A stretch of DNA of 64,000 nt. Origin: Flavobacterium psychroterrae (GTDB lineage: Bacteria; Bacteroidota; Bacteroidia; Flavobacteriales; Flavobacteriaceae). The DNA lies in NCBI RefSeq assembly GCF_018380615.1, contig NZ_JAGYVZ010000018.1:1-64000 (forward strand), given 5' to 3'. Positions 17,252 to 24,029 of this stretch are shown here, piece after piece (position 1 is the first letter of the stretch; each line of letters opens with the position of its first letter). The notes under the pieces are model-generated. The model had not been told where the DNA came from. It worked only from the letters and a program-made list of their open reading frames with translations, and did not search any database. The position numbers were made by a program, and so were the translations under genes.

Positions 17252-18856
17252 ATGATTGATTTTATATACCAAGACCCTTATCCTATTTTAAAGGATGATA
17301 CGCAGTACCGCAAAATTACTTCTGATTTTGTAAAAGTGGAACAGTTTGGCGAACGTGAAGTTTTAACCGTTGATCCAAAAGGTTTAGAATTATTGGCAGA
17401 AGAAGCCTTAACAGATGTTTCGTTCATGTTAAGAACTTCGCATTTACAAAAACTACGCAAAATTCTTGACGATCCTGAAGCTACAGATAACGATCGTTTT
17501 GTAGCTTACAATTTATTACAAAATGCTTCTGTTGCTGCCGAAGGTCAATTACCAAGCTGTCAGGATACCGGAACAGCGATTGTAATGGCAAAAAAAGGCG
17601 AAAGCATCTTTACTGGTGTTGATGATGCTGAATGGCTGAGCAGAGGAATTTTTAATACGTACCAAAAACGTAATTTACGCTATTCACAGATTGTCCCAAT
17701 TTCAATGTTTGAAGAAAAAAACTCAGGTTCAAATCTTCCGGCGCAAATTGATATTTATGCTAAAAAAGGAACTTCATATGAGTTTTTATTTATGGCAAAA
17801 GGTGGTGGATCTGCTAATAAAACATACTTATATCAGCAAACAAAATCATTATTGAATGAAAAATCAATGGATGCTTTTGTTCGCGCAAAAATTAAAGATT
17901 TAGGAACTTCGGCTTGTCCGCCTTATCACTTGGCTTTAGTAATTGGAGGAACTTCTGCGGAAGCGAACTTAAGTGCTGTTAAAAAAGCATCTGCAGGATA
18001 TTATGATCATTTGCCTACTTCGGGAAATATGTCGGGTCAGGCTTTTCGTGATATTCAATGGGAAGAAAAAGTTCAGAAAATCTGTCAGGAAAGTGCTATT
18101 GGCGCTCAGTTTGGCGGAAAATACTTTACACATGATGTTCGTGTCATTCGTTTGCCTCGTCATGCAGCTTCTTGTCCGGTTGGATTGGGGGTTTCTTGTT
18201 CTGCTGATAGAAATATCAAAGGAAAAATTACGAAAGACGGAATATTCGTTGAGCAATTAGAGGTAAATCCAAAGCAATTTTTACCAGAAACAGCTCCACA
18301 TTTAGAAGCTCCGGTTGAAATTGATTTGAATATGCCAATGGCTGATATTTTAGCTAAGCTGACTCAATATCCTATCAAAACACGTTTAAAATTAAACGGA
18401 ACTGTGATTGTAGCTCGTGATATTGCACATGCCAAAATCATGGAAATGTTAGAAGCCGGAAAACCAATGCCGGAATACTTTAAAAATCACCCTGTTTATT
18501 ACGCAGGACCTGCAAAAACTCCGGAAGGAATGGCTTCAGGAAGTTTTGGACCTACAACAGCAGGACGTATGGATGTTTATGTTGATGAATTCCAGAAACA
18601 TGGCGGTAGTATGATCATGCTTGCAAAAGGAAATCGTACGAAACAAGTTACCGATGCGTGTAATAAATATGGCGGATTCTACTTGGGTTCTATTGGCGGA
18701 CCTGCGGCAATTCTAGCACAAGACAATATCCTAAAAGTTGAAGTTGTTGATTTTGAAGAATTAGGAATGGAAGCGGTTCGTAAAATTACCGTTAAAGATT
18801 TCCCTGCTTTTATTATCACGGATGATAAAGGAAATGATTTCTTTGAGAATTTATAA
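17252..18856 (+). CDS. fumA: Class I (iron-sulfur) fumarate hydratase
   Basis: 534 residues, complete two-domain class I fumarase that interconverts fumarate and malate in the TCA cycle. The three [4Fe-4S] ligands are Cys103 (PSCQDTGTA), Cys222 (SACPPYHLA) and Cys316 (GVSCSADRN); their spacings of 119 and 94 residues equal those of the structurally known Leishmania enzyme. The C-terminal domain carries SFGPTTAGRMDVYVDEF and the HGGSMIMLAKGNR motif. It is cytosolic and monocistronic, with its own promoter and a terminator about 100 bases downstream. Oxygen sensitivity is expected from the exposed cluster. Confidence 0.96.
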   Translation: MIDFIYQDPYPILKDDTQYRKITSDFVKVEQFGEREVLTVDPKGLELLAEEALTDVSFMLRTSHLQKLRKILDDPEATDNDRFVAYNLLQNASVAAEGQLPSCQDTGTAIVMAKKGESIFTGVDDAEWLSRGIFNTYQKRNLRYSQIVPISMFEEKNSGSNLPAQIDIYAKKGTSYEFLFMAKGGGSANKTYLYQQTKSLLNEKSMDAFVRAKIKDLGTSACPPYHLALVIGGTSAEANLSAVKKASAGYYDHLPTSGNMSGQAFRDIQWEEKVQKICQESAIGAQFGGKYFTHDVRVIRLPRHAASCPVGLGVSCSADRNIKGKITKDGIFVEQLEVNPKQFLPETAPHLEAPVEIDLNMPMADILAKLTQYPIKTRLKLNGTVIVARDIAHAKIMEMLEAGKPMPEYFKNHPVYYAGPAKTPEGMASGSFGPTTAGRMDVYVDEFQKHGGSMIMLAKGNRTKQVTDACNKYGGFYLGSIGGPAAILAQDNILKVEVVDFEELGMEAVRKITVKDFPAFIITDDKGNDFFENL

Positions 18857-18861
18857 TTTTA

Positions 18862-18905
18862 AGTTGCTGAGAGACTAAGTTACTGAGTTGCTAAGTTTTT
18901 TAGTG
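18862..18905. repeat. Dispersed CTAAG/CTGAG repeat
   Basis: Tandem words ctgagagactaagtt, actgagttgctaagttt with a period of about 8-12 bases. It resembles 41058-41095 and 52424-52460. Confidence 0.55.
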
Positions 18906-18956
18906 TTATGAAAAAAGTTTGTCAAAGTTTAAAACTTGGACAAAGCTATATAAAAT

Positions 18957-18982
18957 TAAAACCGCCTATTGGGCGGTTTTTG
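18957..18982 (+). terminator. Rho-independent terminator downstream of fumarase
   Basis: Stem aaaaccgcc / ggcggtttt with loop tattg and a T run. Confidence 0.85.
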
Positions 18983-19030
18983 TATTTCTTATTATATAAT
19001 TTTTGTGGCAAAAAGGCTTTGTGATAAAAA

Positions 19031-19531
19031 CTAAGCACTTAAAACTTCTTTTTCGAAAGCTATGAAATGCGTAAGTTTTCCTTTTAAGTTAAAAACCGGA
19101 GCGCCATTAATTTTACATTGATACGTTCGTCCGTCTTTTCTATAGTTTTGAATTGTTTTTTCAAACGGAATCTGTAATTTGATTGCTTCTCTTATTTCCT
19201 CTAAGTCGGTTTTACAGGTTGTGGGTCCCTGAAATATTTTCGGTGTTTTTCCCAGAACTTCTTCTTCTTTATATCCAGTCATTCGTCTGATTCCGTTTGA
19301 GGCAAAAACAATCTTTAAATTGAGGTCTGTTACTACTACAACTTCTTCTTTAATGCGTTGTTCAATGTCCAGATTCTTTTGATCCCAGGTAAATTGATTT
19401 GAAATTTTATTTACTTTTTTCAAATCATTGAAAATATTTTTCAGTTCATTTAAATATTCGTAATGAAAATCCCATGCTAAAATAGGAACTGAATTACGAT
19501 GTGAAACTTCATCAGAATTAGCTTTTTTCAT
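19031..19531 (-). CDS. LOV-like PAS-domain protein lacking the photo-adduct cysteine
   Basis: 166 residues: a helical N-terminus (about 15-60) and one PAS domain (about 65-166) with no output domain. The PAS part follows the LOV pattern closely (FASNGIRRMTGYKEEEVLGK, KIFQGPTTCKTDLEEI, NYRKDGRTYQC, GKLTHFIAFEKEV). However, the GRNCRFLQ motif reads GKTPKIFQ, so the flavin-adduct Cys is Pro. The Asn usually found after the DG-x-x-F/Y-W step is also changed. It may sense redox or another ligand, or bind a partner, rather than act as a classical photosensor (inference). Transcribed alone toward the fumarase terminator. Confidence 0.85.
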   Translation of the reverse strand: MKKANSDEVSHRNSVPILAWDFHYEYLNELKNIFNDLKKVNKISNQFTWDQKNLDIEQRIKEEVVVVTDLNLKIVFASNGIRRMTGYKEEEVLGKTPKIFQGPTTCKTDLEEIREAIKLQIPFEKTIQNYRKDGRTYQCKINGAPVFNLKGKLTHFIAFEKEVLSA

Positions 19532-19630
19532 CTTAAATAATTTAATGATATAATATCTTTTTACTCAAAGATAAAACGAAAATCACGAATTAACTTACGA
19601 TTATCCTGATTTAACTAATGTTGAAGCATT

Positions 19631-20713
19631 TTAAAAAGCAAATTTTAGCTGAACTATAACCGCTTTCTTTTCTTCGGTATTTAAATTATTAAGGGAAATG
19701 CCCAGCAATCTAACGGAATCTTTCATTCGTTCCTGATACAATAATTCTTCTACTGTTTCTAGAATCAGGCTTTTATCTGAAATAAAATAAGGAAGCGTTT
19801 TACTACGCGTTTGCTGGGTAAAATCACTGTATTTAATTTTAAGAGTAACGGTTTTACCTGAAATTTTATGCTTTTTTAATCGTCTTTCAAGTGTCGTCGC
19901 AATGATATCGAGTTGTTCAAGCATAAAAATTTCAGATGTTAAATTGACATCAAAAGTATTTTCTGCCGCTACAGATTTCGTAATTCGATGTGATTTTACT
20001 TCGCTATTATGAATCCCACGAACTACATTGTAATAAAAAGCACCGGATTTCCCGAAATGTTTCTCCAGAAATTCAACCGATTTACTTTTAAGATCAACTC
20101 CGGTAAAAATTCCTAATTGATACATTTTTTCTGTTGTCACTTTTCCAACGCCGTAAAATTTTCTTATTGGCAATTCTTCTAAAAAAGCTTCAACTTCGTC
20201 AGGATTCACCGTTTTTTGTCCGTTTGGTTTATTGATATCGCTGGCAATTTTCGCTACAAACTTATTGACTGAAATTCCCGCCGAAGCCGAAATTCCCACT
20301 TCATTTAAAATTCGCATTCGAATTTCCTGCGCCAATAAACTCGCACTTGGATTTCCTTTTTTATTTTGTGTTACATCCAGATAAGCTTCGTCAAGCGAAA
20401 GTGGCTCAACCATATCTGTATAATCGTGAAATATTTCATGAATTTTGGTAGAAATCTCTTTATACCGATCAAAACGCGGACGTACAAATATAATTTTCGG
20501 ACAATATTTCTTAGCAAGGACTCCGCTTATTGCACTTCGTACGCCAAATTTTCGGGCTTCGTAACTTGCTGCCGAAACTACTCCTCTATTTTCTGAACCG
20601 CCTACGGCAATTGGTTTTCCGCGTAAAGCAGGATTATCCATTTGCTCTACTGAGGCATAAAAAGCATCCATATCAACATGGATTATTTTTCGATATGTAG
20701 GCATTTCAGACAT
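19631..20713 (-). CDS. dinB: DNA polymerase IV (Y-family)
   Basis: 360 residues, full-length translesion polymerase. The palm motifs are IIHVDMDAFYASVEQMDNP near the N-terminus and PLSLDEAYLDVTQNK at about 103-117, giving the catalytic acidic residues. SYEARKFGVRSAISG is the Y-family fingers motif. The thumb helix-hairpin-helix (FYGVGKVTTEKMYQLGI) and the little-finger domain are complete. I do not see a consensus clamp-binding QLxLF tail; the protein ends QLKFAF, which may be a weak form. It stands alone, with no visible SOS box. Confidence 0.95.
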   Translation of the reverse strand: MSEMPTYRKIIHVDMDAFYASVEQMDNPALRGKPIAVGGSENRGVVSAASYEARKFGVRSAISGVLAKKYCPKIIFVRPRFDRYKEISTKIHEIFHDYTDMVEPLSLDEAYLDVTQNKKGNPSASLLAQEIRMRILNEVGISASAGISVNKFVAKIASDINKPNGQKTVNPDEVEAFLEELPIRKFYGVGKVTTEKMYQLGIFTGVDLKSKSVEFLEKHFGKSGAFYYNVVRGIHNSEVKSHRITKSVAAENTFDVNLTSEIFMLEQLDIIATTLERRLKKHKISGKTVTLKIKYSDFTQQTRSKTLPYFISDKSLILETVEELLYQERMKDSVRLLGISLNNLNTEEKKAVIVQLKFAF

Positions 20714-20817
20714 GCTACAAATTTAGAGAGGAATGCACAAATATGAGATGAAAATAATCATAAAAAAAAGCTACAGTTTACACTATAACTTTATAATACT
20801 TTGAAAATAAAATGTTT

Positions 20818-21324
20818 TTAAAATTCTATTCTAACTCCAATTTGGTTTGAACTTGCAATTAAAGTTGTTTTCGGAGCTGGTTTATAGGTATCGGCTAAAC
20901 CCGCATTATACTTTTCTATTGCAGATTTAACCTTTTTCGAATACCCAATTTTAATAGGTATTGATGCGATTATTAAAACACCACCAATTATCGCGGCAGT
21001 CATATTTGTTTTTTCCGACTGAGCAGAAGGATAATAGCTATTTCCTGAATATGTAGTATTATCTGTAGTCAGACCAATAATCACATTTGTTGCTACTAGA
21101 CCAATTCCTCCATACAAAAACACATTCCCAAAAGTTTTTTTAGTTCTTCCTGAATTGTACAATGCTAATGCTTCAGGATTATTGGCAAGTAATTGTCTCA
21201 CCTCATTTGAAGGGATTTTTTTGTCCTCAGCATTGTAAACTGCACCTCCGCTTCTATAGGTAAGTTGTTGAGAATAGCTTGCTAACGTAAGCATAAAAAA
21301 TAAAATAGATAGTTTTTTAGTCAT
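20818..21324 (-). CDS. Exported protein with two membrane helices, unknown function
   Basis: 168 residues. A signal peptide (MTKKLSILFFMLTLASYSQ) is followed by a short conserved-looking stretch (PSNEVRQLLANNPEALALYNSG) and two hydrophobic segments near 65-85 and 108-125 separated by a Ser/Thr/Tyr-rich loop. The C-terminus (NQIGVRIEF) ends in a terminal Phe, as outer-membrane strands do, but the protein is too small to form a clear barrel. I have seen similar small flavobacterial proteins annotated only as hypothetical. No partner gene is evident nearby. Confidence 0.75.
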   Translation of the reverse strand: MTKKLSILFFMLTLASYSQQLTYRSGGAVYNAEDKKIPSNEVRQLLANNPEALALYNSGRTKKTFGNVFLYGGIGLVATNVIIGLTTDNTTYSGNSYYPSAQSEKTNMTAAIIGGVLIIASIPIKIGYSKKVKSAIEKYNAGLADTYKPAPKTTLIASSNQIGVRIEF

Positions 21325-21449
21325 GGTTGGATTTTTGTTTTTGGTTTTAATCTTAAATTTATGATGTACTTGGCAACGTATTTATTCAAAATCAATTTGT
21401 AGCTGAACAAAGATTATCAACTAAATGTTCCCAAACAAATCATTTTCTT

Positions 21450-21457
21450 TATTTTTG
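21450..21457 (+). promoter_or_regulatory. Bacteroidota -7 element (TATTTTTG)
   Basis: TAnnTTTG match 24 bases before the phosphoesterase ATG; a TTC at 21428-21430 lies 19 bases upstream as a possible weak -33 element. Confidence 0.5.
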
Positions 21458-21481
21458 TACTTCTACACGAAATAAAATAAA

Positions 21482-22216
21482 ATGCGAACATTTGTTATAG
21501 GCGACATACACGGCGGACTGCTCGCTCTTGAGCAAGTAATGAAAAAAGCTGAAGTTACTACTGAGGATACTCTTATACTTTTAGGCGATTATGTTGATGG
21601 ATGGAGCCAGTCTCCTCAGGTTATAGACTATTTGATTGACTTGAAGAACAAGCAAAAATGCATTTGTATAAGAGGAAATCATGACGAATTGTTATTGTCC
21701 TGGTTCAAAACCAAAACCGAAGAGATTGACGAAGAGATGTGGTTCAAACACGGAGGTGAAGCAACTGTTCTGGCTTATAAAAAAATAAGTGAAGAAAAAA
21801 TTCAAACTCATATTGATTTTTTAGAATCATTAGAAGATTATTATCTTGACGATGAAAACCGTTTGTTTGTTCATGCCGGATTCACCAATTTGAATGGTGT
21901 GGTTTGGGAATATTTTCCGAAATTATTTTACTGGGACAGAACGCTTTGGGAATCTGCACTTGCTTTAGATCCAAAATTAAAACCGGAAGATCTATATTAT
22001 CCTAAACGTTTTACTATTTATAAAGAAATATACATTGGTCATACTCCGGTAACCCGGATTGGAAAAACGGTTCCGGTTCAAAAAGCCTGCGTATGGAATG
22101 TAGATACTGGCGCCGCCTTTAAAGGTTCTTTAACGATTATGAATGTCGACACTAAGGAATTCTGGCAAAGCGATCCACTAAACGAATTGTATTCTGCTGA
22201 AAAAGGTAGGAATTAA
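21482..22216 (+). CDS. Serine/threonine phosphatase-like metallophosphoesterase
   Basis: 244 residues. The calcineurin-like metal motifs are all present: GDIHGG (7-12), GDYVDG (about 36-41), GNHDE (about 63-67), and later His residues in FVHAGF and IGHTPV. This is the PPP-type bacterial phosphatase or ApaH-like fold, using two metal ions. Substrate could be phosphoprotein or a dinucleotide polyphosphate; sequence alone does not decide. It is cytosolic. The gene has its own promoter and precedes a small outer-membrane gene with its own promoter. Confidence 0.9.
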   Translation: MRTFVIGDIHGGLLALEQVMKKAEVTTEDTLILLGDYVDGWSQSPQVIDYLIDLKNKQKCICIRGNHDELLLSWFKTKTEEIDEEMWFKHGGEATVLAYKKISEEKIQTHIDFLESLEDYYLDDENRLFVHAGFTNLNGVVWEYFPKLFYWDRTLWESALALDPKLKPEDLYYPKRFTIYKEIYIGHTPVTRIGKTVPVQKACVWNVDTGAAFKGSLTIMNVDTKEFWQSDPLNELYSAEKGRN

Positions 22217-22228
22217 TCTATAAAAAGT

Positions 22229-22236
22229 TATTTTTG
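22229..22236 (+). promoter_or_regulatory. Bacteroidota -7 element (TATTTTTG)
   Basis: TAnnTTTG match 30 bases upstream of the beta-barrel gene at 22267. Confidence 0.5.
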
Positions 22237-22266
22237 CATTTATAATTATAATTAATATTTAAGTTT

Positions 22267-22794
22267 ATGAAAAAGGTTATTACACTTTTGTTTCTAGTAT
22301 CATTTGGATTTACACAAGCTCAACAAGCTTATAAAGGAAAAGGAGATGTTAAGGTTAACGTTGGGGCTAATCTTCAGGATGGAGGTTCAGGAATTCAAGG
22401 TTCAGTTGATTTTGGTTTAGGTGAAAATTTCTCTTTTGGTTTTGTTGCTAATTACTTATTAGGTGTCGATAATTTCAATGGTTTTTATCACAATAATCCA
22501 ACTCCATATACTGATTACAAACCTGATTTTGGTGACCGTTTTGATGCTAAAGCAAGAATTAATGCTAATCTAAGCAGCGTTATTGGTGTTGAACAATTAG
22601 ATGTTTATCCAGGTTTAAGTGTGGGATTACATAATTTTGGGGGTCATGTTGGTGGTCGCTATTTCTTTACTGAGGGATTTGGTGTGTTCACAGAAATTGG
22701 TTTCCCTATTGCAAAATATGGTAATAATGATGGCGTGTTTGATCATTTAAATAATCAGGCGACTTTTAGTTTAGGAGCTTCTTTTAATTTGTAA
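22267..22794 (+). CDS. Small outer-membrane beta-barrel-like protein (DUF6646-like)
   Basis: 175 residues. A signal peptide (MKKVITLLFLVSFGFTQAQ) is followed by alternating Gly- and aromatic-rich strands (VNVGANLQDGGSGIQGSVDF, FGVFTEIGFPIAKYG) and ends with ATFSLGASFNL, an outer-membrane type C-terminal strand. This suggests an eight-strand barrel in the outer membrane. The family name is from memory and tentative; no function is known. It is monocistronic, with its own -7 element and a strong terminator. Confidence 0.8.
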   Translation: MKKVITLLFLVSFGFTQAQQAYKGKGDVKVNVGANLQDGGSGIQGSVDFGLGENFSFGFVANYLLGVDNFNGFYHNNPTPYTDYKPDFGDRFDAKARINANLSSVIGVEQLDVYPGLSVGLHNFGGHVGGRYFFTEGFGVFTEIGFPIAKYGNNDGVFDHLNNQATFSLGASFNL

Positions 22795-22811
22795 GCATTA
22801 CTAATAATCAT

Positions 22812-22846
22812 AAAAAAAGCATTCATCTAAACGTGAATGCTTTTTT
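22812..22846 (+). terminator. Rho-independent terminator
   Basis: Stem aaaaaaagcattca / tgaatgctttttt with an 8-base loop, directly after the beta-barrel gene. Confidence 0.88.
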
Positions 22847-22876
22847 GCTTTAAGATAATCTTGAAAATTAAGCTGT

Positions 22877-22940
22877 AATCCTGAGTGAAGTTGAAGGCTT
22901 GTCAATTTTAACGGGGCCTCGACTCCGCTTTGCCTGACAA
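22877..22940. repeat. Dispersed TCCTGAGxGAAGTxGAAG ... CGACTCCGCT..GCCTGAC repeat
   Basis: It contains aatcctgagtgaagttgaag and then ctcgactccgctttgcctga, two ends of a degenerate inverted pair. A second copy with the same layout is at 44461-44526. The type is familiar from Bacteroidota intergenic DNA. Confidence 0.6.
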
Positions 22941-22991
22941 AAAAGCTGCTCATTTTGAGCGGTTTGTTTTATAAGATAATATTGTTGGAAA

Positions 22992-23879
22992 TTATTTGCT
23001 GAGTAAAATAGTCCAATCTGCTCCGCTGTAAATTTTATATTTTTCTGAGAAACTGTATTGGTTTACCGCTAATGAAAAGTTCAAAAGGCTATTGAAATAA
23101 CAAACATTTGTTCCTATTGCAACTTCACCAAAGGTATTTACCAGTTTGAGTTTTCCTTCATATGCCTTTTTAGTTCCGTTGAAGATCTGGATTTTAACTA
23201 AATCTCCTGCTTTCAGGTTTAAATTAGCAAATGTTTTTTTGTCAATATTCGTCCATATATTTCCGTATTGAATGTCTAAAATTGGAATTCCGCCTTTGAT
23301 AATTCCTTTCTCGAATACCGGTTTCTGATAATCGATTTTTACGATTTCGTTTGGCAATTTTGGTCCAACTTCTTCAAATGTAATTGTTTTTGACGCTAAA
23401 CGGGCTCCTGTAAATGCATATACATCACGACCGTGAAATGTATAAGATTCGTTTGAATTCTGACGACGATTTTTAACTTCATCGATTTCACGAATTTCCT
23501 GAATCCCTAATTGTTCCGCAATAAGAGTTAATGTTCCGTTATCCGGAGTAACAAAATAATGACCTGATTTAGTCAATAAAACTATTGAATGTCTTGATGT
23601 ACCAACTCCGGGATCGCAAACTGATACAAACACAGTTCCAGCCGGATAATATTGTGCAGTTTGTGACAAACGATACGCCGCTTCCCAAATATTATACGCC
23701 GGGATTTCATGAGTTACATCAAATATTATAATATCGGTTGAAACTCCCATTGCAACTCCTTTCATCGCAGATACTGCTCCATCTTTCAAGCCAAAATCTG
23801 ATTGAAAAACTAGTACATTATTTTGTGCAAAACCATTGAATGTAATTACACACAAAAAAAGCAATAAACGTAATTTCAT
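22992..23879 (-). CDS. SAM hydroxide adenosyltransferase (DUF62) with a signal peptide
   Basis: 295 residues. The family, related to fluorinase and chlorinase, hydrolyses S-adenosylmethionine to adenosine and methionine. Its motifs are present: FQSDFGLKDGAVSAMKGV near 25-42, VCDPGVGTSRHSIV, TPDNGTLT and the FHGRDVYAF segment, followed by the C-terminal beta domain. Unlike most members, it opens with MKLRLLLFLCVITFNGFAQ, a clear export signal with a likely cut after AQ. The usual cytosolic substrate would not be in the periplasm, so the real substrate or role may differ (inference). Monocistronic. Confidence 0.9.
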   Translation of the reverse strand: MKLRLLLFLCVITFNGFAQNNVLVFQSDFGLKDGAVSAMKGVAMGVSTDIIIFDVTHEIPAYNIWEAAYRLSQTAQYYPAGTVFVSVCDPGVGTSRHSIVLLTKSGHYFVTPDNGTLTLIAEQLGIQEIREIDEVKNRRQNSNESYTFHGRDVYAFTGARLASKTITFEEVGPKLPNEIVKIDYQKPVFEKGIIKGGIPILDIQYGNIWTNIDKKTFANLNLKAGDLVKIQIFNGTKKAYEGKLKLVNTFGEVAIGTNVCYFNSLLNFSLAVNQYSFSEKYKIYSGADWTILLSK

Positions 23880-23975
23880 TTTTTCTCCTTTTTAATGTTG
23901 TTTATCAGTAAAGATCGCAAAGTTTTACGCAAATTTTGCTGTTGACTTACGGACATTAAAAAATAAATTTCATAG

Positions 23976-24007
23976 AAAAGCCCCGCAAAAGTATTTACGG
24001 GGCTTTT
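23976..24007 (-). terminator. Rho-independent terminator of the M4 protease gene
   Basis: Stem aaaagccccg / cggggctttt with a 12-base loop, 23 bases past the leftward protease stop. Confidence 0.85.
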
Positions 24008-24029
24008 CATCTTTACTAATTCAAAACTT

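Noticed and set aside
17969..18260. Two 95-codon open frames on both strands within fumarase
   Set aside because: Both are shadow frames of the fumarase coding sequence.
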